Positions 1-11,235 of a DNA stretch of 64,000 nt are shown in pieces; positions within the stretch are counted from its first letter, which is position 1, and each line of letters starts with the position of its first letter. Source of the DNA: Sipunculus nudus. Its lineage: Eukaryota; Annelida; Sipuncula; Golfingiida; Sipunculidae. The notes beneath the pieces were generated by a model that worked only from the letters and a program-made list of their open reading frames with translations, had not been told where the DNA came from and made no database searches. A program made the translations under genes and the position numbers. Where the stretch lies: the NCBI GenBank assembly GCA_026874595.1, contig CM049316.1, forward strand, positions 48,302,695 to 48,366,694, read 5' to 3'.

Positions 1-108
1 GTCATGTGCCAAATGTATGTCGGTACGTGTCAATTAACTACAATATATTGCACATTTAATATATTTTAATACTTCTAGTCTACACTTAAATGTGTTTTAT
101 AAGTTTAA

Positions 109-830
109 ATGTATGTGTCAAAACGGAGTTTTGCAGATACAACGTTTTCAGCTGCCACTGCCACGTCCCCTTCGGGAGAACTCCTCTGCGACCGCTTGAC
201 CAATCTTTCTGAAACACGGTATAATTATCGGGTCACATGTGAAATGGTCCCTAATACAAATTGGTGTTGCCATATCTTCAATCCTTTTTGCACAGTGTCC
301 ATGTCCATCTGTGAAAATAACCCATCTCTCGGGAGTGGTATTGAGCTAAGTGCTCTGATAATTCTTCTGCTGGTGGTACTTCTCATCATGACTACTTCCA
401 ACCATTTTGAGTTTGCACACACAATCGTAATTAGAACAGTCCCTCATACGCTGCGAAATCTAGGTGCAGTCTTTTTCACACATTTTCCACTTGGTTGCCA
501 TGGATACAACGGTACAGTGGATGGACTCTGTCTTACAGCCTGGCATGTATCACAACTGATTACCACTATTTCAATATCCAAATCTAAACAAGGATACCAA
601 TGACAGCTTCTGGCCCAAGACTTCATTCTCACAATTCCTAGGTGTTCCATATGTAATTCGGTTATCAGACTATCGCAGAATTTCGGTTCAATCACCATTC
701 TCAAGCCACACAGAATACATCCTTGGTCTATCGAAAGCTCGTTCCTCCGACGAAAATAAGGCAACAAATCCGCATCACTGAATGTCGATTGCAAACCATT
801 TAACCAGAAATCATAGACTCTGCATAACAA
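109..830 (-). pseudogene. Integrase of decayed gypsy element
   Basis: The stretch 444-830 encodes the N-terminal zinc-binding region: a CILCG start, then HMEHLG supplying the His pair and CDTCQ supplying the Cys pair, an HHCC-type finger. Downstream, 225-422 encodes SKWLEVVMM followed by STTSRRII, the start of the catalytic core after its first Asp. Toward position 110 a shifted frame shows VSERLVKRSQ, equivalent to the helix with the last catalytic Glu. The frame changes at least twice and stops are present, so no integrase can be made. Confidence 0.8.
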
Positions 831-913
831 TGGGTCTTTCCTAGTTTTATCAGCTATCTCTTAAGCTGACACTTGAAGCTGACTTGTGTAATTAAAGAAG
901 TAAATAGGAAACT

Positions 914-2042
914 CTACAACATCCTCATCTGGATCACTTCAAGCGAATTGAGAAAATGCATCACAGTTTCCATGGTCACCTGATTTGCGATACCTGATAT
1001 CATATCTATGACTCGTTTGATAAATACCGATCTATGCAGTCTCAGTGCTGCTAGTGTCGGTACACCAACCTTGGGTCCAAAGACTGTAGTGAGCGGCTTA
1101 TGGTCCGTAATAAGAGTGAACTTACGGCCAAATATGTATATCCGCTCTACTGGGGTTAATGTCCTCGAAGCAAAGGCCACTGGCCTTTCATCGCCTTTGT
1201 CCATCAAATGAGATAAAACACAGTCTACACCATAAGGGGAAGTATCACATGCGACTGTCAAAGCTTTATTTGGGTCAAAGTTAACCAATACTGGACTATC
1301 TGACAATTGTTTTTTAACTATTTTCAGGGATTCCTTGCACTGTTTTGACCATAGCCATGTTGTGTCCTTTTTCAATATACCATACAATGGTTTCAATTTG
1401 TTAGCCTGGAATGGTAAAAAATTACCATAGTAATTCACAAAACCTGACACAGACTGAAGCTCTTTAACATTCTCAGATGCTCTGAGATTACTGATAGCTG
1501 AAATTACTGTCATCTGGGCGGTGTCCTTCTTGATCGACCACATGTCCTGAGTCTCGTTTTGAAAAATTCACTCTTGCTCTGCTTAGCCTTACTTTGAATT
1601 TAGCCAATCTGGAAAGCACTCTGTCGAAAACATCAAGATGCTTAGACTCGGATCCATCCGACTACATCAGGATATTAACCTGTAAACATACTACATTGAT
1701 CCATGACGCATTGGAAAATTAATGGTGCTGTGGCAACACCAAAACTAAGTCCTTGAAACTGGTACAGTCCTTTATGCGTGTTTACCGTCAAATATTGTTT
1801 TGACTCTTCCGCCAGTTTGGAGAATATTTCTCCACCTTTAATTTGCGCGAATAAATCTTAAGCAAAGGATATGGTTCCTCTTCTAAATGAGGGTTAACAG
1901 TGACTTTATAGTCACCGCACAGTCTGAAACTGTTGTCATTTTTAACAACTACAATAGAAGCAGCCCATTCGCTTCGCTCTACCTTTCGCATAACATCAGC
2001 CCGTTCAAGTTGATCTAGCTCTTTTTCCACTTTATCTTTCAA
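914..2042 (-). pseudogene. Reverse transcriptase and RNase H of decayed gypsy element
   Basis: The part 1788-2042 encodes the RT finger region (ELDQLERADVMRKVERSEWA, then IVVVKNDNSFRLCGDY). Between 1543 and 1788 a shifted frame shows GLSFGVATAPLIFQ, the segment before the active site; the expected YxDD is degraded to something like YPDV. The part 914-1543 begins with the RT thumb (SVSGFVNYYGNFLP) and continues into RNase H (NKALTVACDTSPYGVDCVLS, RPVAFASRTLTPVE, LITDHKPLTTVFG). The RNase H is the best kept piece. The whole is non-functional. Confidence 0.88.
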
Positions 2043-2480
2043 GGAGAAGGTACTGGCCTTGGTTTGGAAAATTTTGGCGTGGCGTTTGGCTTTACAAGGA
2101 TGTGGACTTTAAAGTCGTTAATAGTATATGGCCTGAAATGAAAAAATCCTTGTACTTGTCAAGTAACCTCTCACGGTCACTGGGGTTCTCCATTTTATAG
2201 TCAATTCCCCGTTTCTCATCTTTAATGATACTAAGGATTTGTTTAACATGCTGCATTCAATTTCTTCCAAATAATGCTACAAGTTCACCTTTAGCAATCA
2301 TCAGTGAAAACTGGTTTTACTGGCCCTCATAAACAACATCTGCCAGATACTCACCCACAACTGGTATATTATCTCCAGAGTAGCTCCTCAGCTTTACATG
2401 TGTTTTATTCACTGCTATATGTGGGAATTCTTACTATATAAAGAGTGTGGGGAGGCACAGAAACATAAACACCATTGTCC

Positions 2481-3410
2481 TTAATAAAGATAACACTTTA
2501 ATCTTTTACATTCATGTCCACCTGCACTGGTGTTATTGTGTATACAGTTGTGTGTATGGTGTACATAGACTTCATTATCTTCATCATTGCTGACAAAACG
2601 TGTCTTCCTGGGTCTTGCTGACCCTTGACCTCTACCGCGACCTCTAAAATTCCCATGATGTGACACAGTTTTACGACTATGATTCTGTTTGGCATGTTTA
2701 ATGTTCCAGCAGTCTTTGCGTATATGGCCAATTTTCCTACACCAGTGACATTTAAATGATTTATGTGTGCAAACTTTGGCATCGTGATTGCAATGACAAC
2801 AGTGACACTTTTGTTTATGACTGTCTGCTTGATTAACCTGGTGAACCGTGTTCTCACTTTTCTGTGCCATGGCTATTGTAGGTAAACTCTGGATTAAATT
2901 TCTCAACCATAACTAGTACTGCTTTTCACAACATACAAAAGTCTCGTCCTTGGCAGTCATCAATTATTTTGGCCCTTATGAACTGGTTATTCATTCCTGC
3001 CAGAAATGTCTCTTTTCAAACATTAAGATAATTACAGTAGGCCTATCTGCTTAATTTCTTCAGTTCAAGATCATACTCGCAAATGCTCTGATTAGTCTAC
3101 AGTTTCCGAAATTCACCAGTTAACCTTCAACAGTTCTGATCACTTTAAAATGTCTCTCACACAGCCTTGTGAGCTCATCATATGATTTGCTGTCGGCGGT
3201 TTAACTGACTAATATTTCAAACGCCATGGGCCCAGCTTTGGAAAGAAACACATTGGCTTTATCAGATTCACAAATTTTATTACCTTTCAACCATATAAAA
3301 CAGTCTATTCTTATAATTTCCCCATTCTTCTTTACCTAGGTCAAATTCGTCAACACTGCCTATCAGCGGGGAAGCCTTAATGAAGATCACAGAAGTACGA
3401 AATTACTCAC
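2481..3410 (-). pseudogene. Gag with two zinc knuckles, decayed gypsy element
   Basis: The reading frame 2481-2906 holds a knuckle pair: CHCCHCNHDAKVC and, after KSFK, CHWCRKIGHIRKDC, the second a clean CX2CX4HX4C. A basic, glycine- and arginine-rich tail (RGRGRGQ) follows. Upstream, in shifted frames on the same strand, come GMNNQFIRAKIIDDC and, near 3360, SVDEFDLGKEEWGNY, which matches the usual start of this gag class. Stops interrupt the 2906-3400 part. The product would be the capsid/nucleocapsid precursor. Confidence 0.8.
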
Positions 3411-3420
3411 AATCCAAGTA

Positions 3421-3806
3421 TGAAACAGCAATAGCCTACGTAGTCCCTTGCGTGTTGTGCTGACCGATGCACACGTGAAGAGGTCAGTTGCTGCAAGCGC
3501 TAGGCGCGTCACATGAAAGGTGCAGATGACCAATTGCTCCTACGAAAATACACTTAAATTTCTAAATAATTGTCCGGCGACTGTCATATGGTGTTAACCT
3601 CTAGGAACTGTTATTTCGATCCCGTCCTCGTTGCCATTGTGATACATTTTAGGGTTAAACCCAGACGCGCGAAAACACACGCAAACTCAAGACGCCGGTC
3701 ATCTTGATACCACAATACCCGGATGTTGGATATAAACAAACATACGCACGCGTTCCAGCATACTACAGTCTCGAAATCTAAAATGGCCCCGTCACAAATT
3801 TTGAAT

Positions 3807-3838
<32 letters not shown>
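3421..3838. repeat. Leader region without gene, ending in a 30-base poly(T)
   Basis: No coding potential was seen in 3421-3808. It may include the 5' untranslated leader or LTR of the gypsy element that starts just below, but I found no second copy to prove an LTR. A run of 30 T occupies 3809-3838. A run of 30 A on the minus strand could be the tail of an unrecognised retroposon. Confidence 0.5.
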
Positions 3839-3841
<3 letters not shown>

Positions 3842-4301
3842 GGTTTTGCCTCCAGTACTTTTCGATGTATTGATTTTTTGATTTACAGTATCATACTGTC
3901 ACTGTAGGATGCACTGGCTTCCTTTATCACAGTGAAGAAACATGCCACACCAGATGCGATAAAATAAAAAAAAAAACTGAACTAAATATCCTGCCAAAGA
4001 GTGGAACTTGGGATGACACAATAAGCATCTGCTACCACAATATAGTCACGATCAACAGATGGTGGAAGTTAAAAGTGGATATAATTACATGTAAAACACC
4101 AGCTGACATCCTGTGAAATCTCGTCATGAATCGATCCTTCCACATGCAAGTTTAAACTTTTAAACCATACAGACGACACGACAACCCAAAGTCCGAATAT
4201 GAAATCAAAGATGTACCCCGGAATACGGACATTTACTAAAGATAGTTCACCTGAATCTTAGCAAAATAAACATGTGAACAGGCCTAAACAGCTTGGTAAC
4301 T

Positions 4302-4778
4302 GATGGAGCTTTTCCAAAACAATGTTCCCGTTGGCTGAAACATCGCACGTTGCGGTGACAAGGCCTGTTCTACCCGTGTCATTTCCGCTGAGGCCCATAG
4401 ACCCATCCTACAAATCTGTTGCGATAGGTTCTACAATTAATTTACATTCCGCCAAATAGACCGTAATTTCTGTCATGTAGAAATATGTCCGAGGACATGA
4501 AGGTCCAAGTATGGACTAGTTTGGACTACCCTTTGTTTGGGATCTGTCACGCATGCGCAAAATCGGACCTCAGGTCACGCGGCCTTGTTATTGGAAACAG
4601 ACACACGTAAACCATGTATACTAACATACAAAACCATAACAAGGTGTTAAACAGCTCAAGGGGAGGTACAGAGACCGTGTGCTGAGTTGTTTATGCCTGG
4701 AAACTTTTGTATAAAGCAAAAGTACACTGATAGAATGGAATAAAAGGTGTAATATTGCTCATGATAATGTCCCTTTAA
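4302..4778. repeat. Dispersed repeat sharing sequence with 47726-48242
   Basis: Blocks here recur in the same order near 48 kb: tgttcccgttggctgaaac (4322), ggccttgtta (4580), ccataacaaggtgttaaaca (4634), the gagaccgtgtgctg block (4670) and finally atgtccctttaa (4767-4778). The end CCCT-TTAA matches the end of the 48-kb copy. The start of this copy is not recognisable, so it is probably a diverged or recombined member of one non-autonomous element family. Confidence 0.6.
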
Positions 4779-4850
4779 ACTGATCCTAATTTTTTTATGA
4801 GATTCGCAATTGAAAGTACATTGAGGTAAAGATGAAGAAACTAGAAACCG

Positions 4851-5120
4851 GCTTCTTTGGCCAAGGGGGAGAGTACAGTATTCAAAGCCGGGAGGTCGTG
4901 AGTTCAAATCTCAGCCGAGGTGAGATATCCACGGTCGGCCGTCTCCCGGGTGAGCGCTCTGCAGGCTTAATGGGAAGGCAGTGACCCACAGCCGTGTGAT
5001 CACTCACAAACGAGTGTGTCTTTGGGGGGTTCCTCGGTGTTATGACCCACCAATGGGGATTATTATACACCCAGGACCCGCAGGTGCGGTAGACACCGGG
5101 CCTGGGTGACACCAGGACAC
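4851..5120 (+). mobile_element. tRNA-derived SINE, copy 1
   Basis: An RNA polymerase III A box (tggccaaggggg, 4858-4869) and B box (gagttcaaatctc, 4900-4912) are spaced as in a tRNA gene, but the flanks do not fold into an acceptor stem. A body of about 200 bp follows, with ctctgcaggc, a cactcacaaacgagtg-like inverted segment and ttatgaccca. The same body occurs at 46241-46500. This marks a SINE family and not a functional tRNA. Confidence 0.75.
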
Positions 5121-5639
5121 AAAAATAATATGATAGAAAGCGAGTGCTACCGCCCTCTCACGTGGTCTCAAACAGAAATGGAACATTTTAGATGTACATA
5201 CTTAGAACATGAGTAGATAAGAGAGCATAAAAATGGAGGCGATTACCTCCACCAAAAAAAATATAATAAAAGAAACTAGAGAAGGGAAAACGGAAATATG
5301 ATCTCGAAATCGCTATGTGCAAAAGTAGGCGTTTGATTCCCCTAGGAAATGAGTGGGACAAATGATACTTTGTCCCCGTCATTCTTTGTTCTCATCCCTA
5401 AAAGGTCGATATGTGCCCCTGCCCCGCCCTCCAAACGAGGCACATGATTACTAACTTTTTTCGTTATTTACAAAAGCGATACACATATTACATATTGCTA
5501 CCATTATATTAATTATTTATCTACTGTGATCACAGTAAGGCATGTATATCGCTTTTTAGTAATCTCTTTATCTCTAGCTCTACTTGATTCAAGTGTTAGC
5601 GCAACAATGTCCCCAGGCGCTTTTATACCGGACAAAGTT
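5121..5639. other. Non-coding stretch
   Basis: Nothing recognisable was seen on either strand. The open frames here are short and show no domain. Confidence 0.5.
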
Positions 5640-6698
5640 ACTCGTGTTCGATATCAGACGAAATAAATGGCTAAAACATTGGGAAAAAGCCAAATTAACC
5701 CAGAAAAAATTGTGATTGATTCATGGATTCATATTTCTCGAAATTTTACAAACACGGTATAATCACGAATGTCGATGAATTTTCTCACCTTGGCTTGATC
5801 ATTGACGCCCATCTCACATGGAAATCTCACACTTCTACCGTTTTTAAAAAGCTATGTTGCAAAATTGGACTTTTACATCGGCTCAGCAAATTTCTACCAC
5901 AGAAGTTTTTAGTCACCATATATCACGCCTTTGTTCAACCCTCAATAGATTATAGCCTAACAGTATGGGGCAGCTGTCCCAGCACATTCCGTGCCGCAAT
6001 CCAACGAATGCAGTGTCGTGCGGCTAGGATAATAACAAAAAATTACGACCCAACACAAAGAAGTTTAGATTTAGTGAAAGAAATAGGCTTAATGACAATT
6101 GAACAGCGATATTTGTACCTCCTATCTATTTTAACCTATAAATGCATAAATGATTTAGCCCCTTCATATTTATGTAAGAATTTTCATATGGTGAAGGGCA
6201 TTCATAATTATTCGACGCGGTTAACCGAAAATAAAAACTGTATCCTTCCGAAACCGCGTATTGAAGCCTTCAAGGCTACCTCTTTTTATGCAGGCAGTAC
6301 TCTATGGAACTCCCTTCCTCGACACATTAAGTTTGCTTCTAATTTGCAGCATTTTAAAAAATTATCACGTTCGTACTTCTCCGATTTTACAATGATGTCA
6401 TAATCTTATCACAGCACGAAATTGTTTTAGATGTAATCGTTGCTCTTACCGCTGTTAGTACCGTCCCTTTTATTAATTTTATGATATTATCATTCCTTTG
6501 TAATGATTTTACAGTCTCATTATGTCTTTTATATTTCGCATTGTACATGTACTTTTATGTATTTTTATTATCATGTTCCATTGTTTATAATATCTTGTAT
6601 ATCTTGGAAGAGGGCCCTGCTTATAACAGAATTCTTATTCTGGTACAGGCCACCCTTCACAATATTATAATAAATAAATAAATAAATAAATAAATAAT
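5640..6698 (+). mobile_element. 5'-truncated LINE (Jockey/CR1-like), RT C-terminus and 3' tail
   Basis: The frame 5723-6403 (226 aa) is the C-terminal part of a non-LTR reverse transcriptase: HLGLIIDAHLTWKSH at residues 22-36, then IYHAFVQPSIDYSLTVWG and RMQCRAARIITKNYD, ending with STLWNSLPRHIKF. These are the thumb and downstream motifs, with the catalytic palm missing. A shifted frame just upstream gives INPEKI, the LNPxKT-type motif, so the element extended further 5'. After the stop comes a ~270-bp 3' region ending in (AATA)n at about 6669-6698, the usual tail of such LINEs. Truncation is typical of incomplete reverse transcription. Confidence 0.9.
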
Positions 6699-7658
6699 CT
6701 TCATTACGTGAAAACAACCTATGATTTCCAGACCAAATGCAAAAGAACGATGTGAAGTTTGAGTACTAATAACTTAAACAAGATCGCTGTTTTAATATTC
6801 AGAAGTATATTCATTAAATGAGGTTAAGGAAAAAGGTTTTGTAAATATTTCTGCTCATGTATTACACATCTTAAGCCATTTATCGCATGATAAATTTGGC
6901 TCATTGTTTAAAATTATTACAGAGAACAATACAGTCTACCGAGGGTTAAGCCCTAGTTTCTTCAAACAAAAATATGGATATGTCTGCTTGAAATGGCGTG
7001 ATATATAGGATAAAGATTTTTTAATAAATTGTTTTTATTAACTTTTTTTTATATAATTAATATCCAGCATAAATGCAGCACATTAAGGATATGGTGTATA
7101 TTAATAAAGTAAGTAGCATTTTATCCATAGAGCTATTATTCAGAAGAAAATATACAAAGAAAAATGGATCGTATCGTCAATATGTATCGGGTACGGAATT
7201 GGGTACCTGAACTGGCAGACCGATACCCAGCCCTAGAATTTACCCACCCTGAACAAATAATGTGTCACATAAGGTTATGCTATGAAGGTAAATATTCTAA
7301 AAAAAACTTGTTTCTGATACTGAATGTAATAATTTTTTAAAGGAATGAAAAATAACAAAACACCAAGGAACTAGACGACCAGAGGTCGAGCGCTTGCCGG
7401 AAGTTGAAATGACAGACAGACGGACAGACAGAACATATTGTGGGTTTTCTATTATTTGAATGACCCTCAGCGTTTGCTGAGAAGTTGTGGCCTGTAAAAT
7501 GACATATCAGACAAAGCAACGAGGAAGCAGACAAAGCTGACAACAAAAGACATACTGACACATCTGTGATAACAGATTACAGACAAAAGCGCCGAAGGTG
7601 AAGAAGAGCAAAATTAGCGATAGTTTATGTAGGGAAGGTTTATAATTTTGGAGAGATT
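6699..7658. other. AT-rich non-coding stretch
   Basis: No gene recognised. A short gacagacagacggacagac tract at 7411-7429 resembles the (GACA)n tract at 9905-9965 and suggests another diverged copy of the repeat family that follows. Confidence 0.5.
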
Positions 7659-9905
7659 GGCCTGTAGAATGCTATATATGAGACGCAAGAACTAGCAAGT
7701 AGGCGGATTTTAGGACAACTGACAAACAGACACACTGACAAAGTGACACAAGATTAAGACCAGATGACATTACTAGGTCATGGAGAAGACTCAGGGAAAG
7801 AAAATAAGCCATAATTTCTGTAATTGTGCCTTTGGGTTTTAGAGATATGGTCAATATAATGATATGTGTGTGAGGGTCATGTGCAGCGCCACCTAGCGGC
7901 CATATCCGGAAAATAGAAAAAATGTTTTGAGATATTTCTGTAAAACATAATATGCATCAGTTTTCAAATGCTTCTTTAAAAACTGTGGCCTGTAGAATGC
8001 TATATGTGAGACGCAAGAACCAACAAGCAGGCAAATTTGAGGACAACTGACAAACAGACGGACACACTGACAAAGTGACACAAGATTGAGACCAGATGAC
8101 ATTATCAGTTTATGGAGAAGACTCAGAGGAAAAAAAATAAGCTATAGTTTATGTAAATGAGGCTTTGGGTTTTAGAGATATGGCCAATGTAATGATATGT
8201 GTGTGAGGGTCGTTTGCAGCGCCCCCTAGGAGCCATATTCAAAAAATGAAAAAACAATTTCGAGATACTAGTGTAGGACTTATGATATGTCAGTTTCAAA
8301 AAGATTCCAGCAATAATGTGGCCTTTGGCGCAAGATGAATGAAATCTCGAAATATCTCTATTCACGAGATATTTTACGAGATACTGCAAGACTTGTAATA
8401 AAATCTTGTATTACTAGTTAAATGCTACCTGATGCAAAAAACTAGATCACTCTAGCTTTAAAACTGACAAAGTTAGAAAAATAAGAAACCTTATTTTCGA
8501 ATATCCTGACTTTTCCCCCAAAATTTGTAACCATGGTTACGGCAAATTTGAGTCAGCTACACACCAGATGACAGGCCTTGGAATGACAATTAAAATGAGC
8601 TATTGTTGAAGTAGATACGACTGAAAGTCACACAGATATGGAGAAAAAACCGTTTTAAGAAGTTTTGACGACCTTGACCTTGACCTTTCACCTATATTAA
8701 CCAAAAACAATAGAGCACCTAGAAATTTTCTTTTTCATCATCCCTGTAAGTTTCAAGGTTATTGTGGCAAAATTGTGGCCAGGAGAGTGGTGACAAACAA
8801 ACAAGAACCGGCAAGAAGGCGAATTTGAGGACAACTGACAAACAGACGGACACACTGACAAAGTGACTCAAGATTGAGTCCAGATGACTACTCCAGATTA
8901 TGGAGACAACTCAAAGGAAGAAAAAAGCTACAGTCTATGTAACTGAGGTTTATAGTTTTGGAGATATTGCCGAAGCATGATATGTTGGGAGAGGTTCGAG
9001 TTCAGCGCCCCCTAGCGGCCATATCCGGAAAATGAAAAATTGGTTTCGAGATATTAGTGTAAGACTTAAGATGTAATAGTTTCAAAAGGATTCTTTCAAA
9101 ACTGTGGCCTGTAGAATGCTATATGTGAGACGCAAGAGCAAGCAGGCGAAATTGAGAACAACTGACAAACAGACGGACACAATGACAAAGTGACACAACA
9201 TTGAGACCAGATGACATTATCAGTTTATGGAGAAGACTCAGAGGGAAAAAATAAGTTATAGTTTATGTAATTGAGGCTTTGGGTTTTAGAGATATGGCCA
9301 ATGTAATGATATATGTGTGAGGGTTGTGTGCAGCGCCCCCTAGGAGCCATATTCAAAAAATGAAAAAACAATTTCGAGATACTAGTTTAGGACTTATAAT
9401 TTGTCAGTTTCAAAAAGATTCCTGCAATAATGTGGCCTTTGGCGCAAGATGAATGAAATCTCGAAATATCTCTATTCACGAGATATTTTACGAGATACTG
9501 CAAGACTTGTAATAAAATCTTGTAGTACTAGTTGAATGCTACCTGATGCAAAAAACTAGATCACTCTAGCTTTAAAACTGACTAAGTTAGAAAAATAAGA
9601 TCCCTTTTTTTCGAATATCCTGACTTTCCCCCAAAATTTGTAACCATGGTTACGGCAAATTTGAGTCAGCTACACACCAGATGACAGGCCTTGGAATGAC
9701 GATTAAAATGAGCTATTGTTGAAGTAGATACGACTAATAGTCACAAAGATATGAAGAAAAAACCGTTTTGAGAAGTTTTGACGACCTTGACCTTGACCTT
9801 TGACCTATTTTAACCAAAAACAATAGGGCACCTAGAAATAATGTTTTCGAACATCCCTGTAAGTTTCAAGGTTATTGTGGCAAAATTGTGGCCAGGAGAG
9901 TGGTG
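7659..9905. repeat. Tandem duplication of a ~1.12-kb non-coding repeat
   Basis: Two copies lie head to tail, about 7659-8785 and 8786-9905, offset by 1113-1119 bp. Examples are tgtggcctttggcgcaag at 8318 and 9432, and tttcaaggttattgtggc at 8751 and 9864. Each copy itself holds two related ~310-bp sub-units that begin near ggcctgtagaatgctatat and include gacaaacagacggacacac and a cagcgcc...agc(c/g)gccat block. No protein is encoded; open frames here come from low-complexity gaca repeats. Confidence 0.85.
9003..9020 (-). promoter_or_regulatory. CTCF-like motif in the repeat (best of four)
   Basis: The minus strand reads GGCCGCTAGGGGGCGCTG, close to the vertebrate and insect CTCF core CCACNAGGGGGCGC. 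Related blocks sit at the matching place of the other sub-units: 7884-7901 (one change in the G run), 8217-8234 and 9331-9348 (both with ctaggagcc). Similarity is to a consensus known from other animals; binding is not shown. Confidence 0.35.
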
Positions 9906-9913
9906 ACAAACAA

Positions 9914-9964
<51 letters not shown>

Positions 9965-9965
9965 T
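9905..9965. repeat. (GACA)n microsatellite
   Basis: About fifteen tetranucleotide steps, mostly gaca with some aaca. It explains the overlapping open frames on both strands at 9810-10075, which should not be called genes. Confidence 0.9.
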
Positions 9966-10354
9966 ACGCAACTGACCAATATGCTTGCGGAAATCGAAGA
10001 TTTCCGGCAAGCAATGATGGACTTCCAGAATTTTACCGTTTTGATCTTTGTGTGATGATTATGTTCTTTGCTTGAGTGTTTCCCAGTTTGGTTACTTACG
10101 ATCGAAAAGTCAGCGAAAAGCAGTCATAGCCCTGTAACCCTAGTAAACATAATAGATATTTATCATTGTGGAGACCAATACGTTTATTTGATTTTGACAT
10201 TAAGATTTTAAGTAAATATTATTTGAAAGATTACAAATAGTTATTTTATAGTTATTAGGTAATAACCAGACAGTATTTTTAAAAGTCGGCGATTTTTTTT
10301 ATACAAATCGATTGACCAGTGATATTATAGTATGTATTTCAATTGAAAATAAAA
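9966..10354. other. Non-coding stretch
   Basis: No gene recognised. A tttccggcaagc block at 9999-10010 echoes gcttgccgga at 7391 in the opposite orientation, so both may be ends of the same repeat family. Confidence 0.4.
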
Positions 10355-10507
10355 CCGGTATTATGCTTGCTGTTGATTTTACTAGAGCATACGATCCGTT
10401 AGATCACAGCTTTTTATTTATTACACTGGAATAAATTGTTTTGGGTCAGGATTCTCTTACACCGCAATCTGGAAAGCTGTATTATTAATAATGGATATAC
10501 CACAGTA

Positions 10508-10557
<50 letters not shown>

Positions 10558-11235
10558 GGTGGAAAGGAGTACAAGGCTATAGGGGATCCTTTGGCGCCGT
10601 ATTTATTCTTGTTTATGGTAGAGGCCCTCGCATTATGTGTTCGTCACGTCAGTAAGTTCGAATTACTGGACTTATATAAATGGGAATAAAACATAACAGT
10701 GTTTGTTCACGGACGACACCACCTTTTTCTTAAAGTACCTAACTTCTGTGCTAAAGATTAATGGTACACTTGACAAGTTTGCCGAAGCTTCATCAATTGA
10801 AACAAATACTGACAAATGTCAAGCAGCTTATATCAGGAGGATGAATTCAAATCCAAGGTACACACAAGATTTTAAATGGATAAATTTACATAAATTTACA
10901 AAAAGACATGTAATACAAATCTAAGGGATCTGGTGTACATACAATGTTGAATTATCCAACCAAATTTTAAAAATGTACATAATAATTTAGGAATTTAAAA
11001 GTGCATTGCTGAAAAGTTTGTGTATCTCAAAGATTTTGCATGTTATATGGATATCCTTGAACTGTCAAAAGATTTTGTTAAACGGGTAAAATATTGCATG
11101 GTGGATTTTACTTGGTATGGTAGAAAGTCAAAATATAAGCATGAGGTATATGAAAGTATGCATGAGGTTATAATCAGTGGTACTGAAAAAAGTGGTATAA
11201 AACCGCCAGATACTGATTATTTGTCAGAAAGGTAG
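10355..11235 (+). mobile_element. L1-like LINE remnant (RT palm and C-terminal region)
   Basis: In order on the plus strand: IMLAVDFTRAYDPLDHSFLF (RT motif A, with the catalytic Asp in VDF), INNGYTT, GDPLAPYLFLFMVEALALC (motif B region, in place of RQGDPLSxYLF) near 10588, MFTDDTTFFLK at 10703 (motif C; the FADD consensus is FTDD here, so both Asp are kept), SIETNTDKCQAAYI, then at 11020-11235 DFVKRVKYCMVDFTWYGRKS, which fits the L1-type region after RT. Frameshifts, stops and an inserted (TA)n tract make it a dead copy. Assignment to the L1 clade rests on the DHSFLF and MVEAL style motifs. Confidence 0.78.
10512..10556. repeat. (TA)n microsatellite inside LINE RT
   Basis: About 22 TA steps separate the INNGYTT and GDPLAP parts of the RT reading frame, so the tract expanded after the LINE inserted. 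Confidence 0.9.

Larger units (their letters stand above)
1..3420 (-). mobile_element. Ty3/gypsy LTR retrotransposon, decayed, 3' end outside window
   Basis: Read on the minus strand, recognisable pieces occur in the usual gypsy order: gag with zinc knuckles near 2.5-3.4 kb, RT at 1.5-2.0 kb, RNase H at 0.9-1.4 kb, integrase at 0.1-0.8 kb. Every domain is broken by stops and frameshifts, so the copy is dead. The protein style (SVDEFDLG in gag, SKWLEV in the integrase core) fits the invertebrate K02A2.6-like group; that assignment is from memory of the family. The 3' LTR would lie before position 1. I found no 5' LTR in 3421-3800. Confidence 0.88.

Noticed and set aside
9810-10075. Three overlapping open frames with CLSVCLSVC or RQTDRQTD repeats
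   Set aside because: They are translations of the (GACA)n microsatellite.
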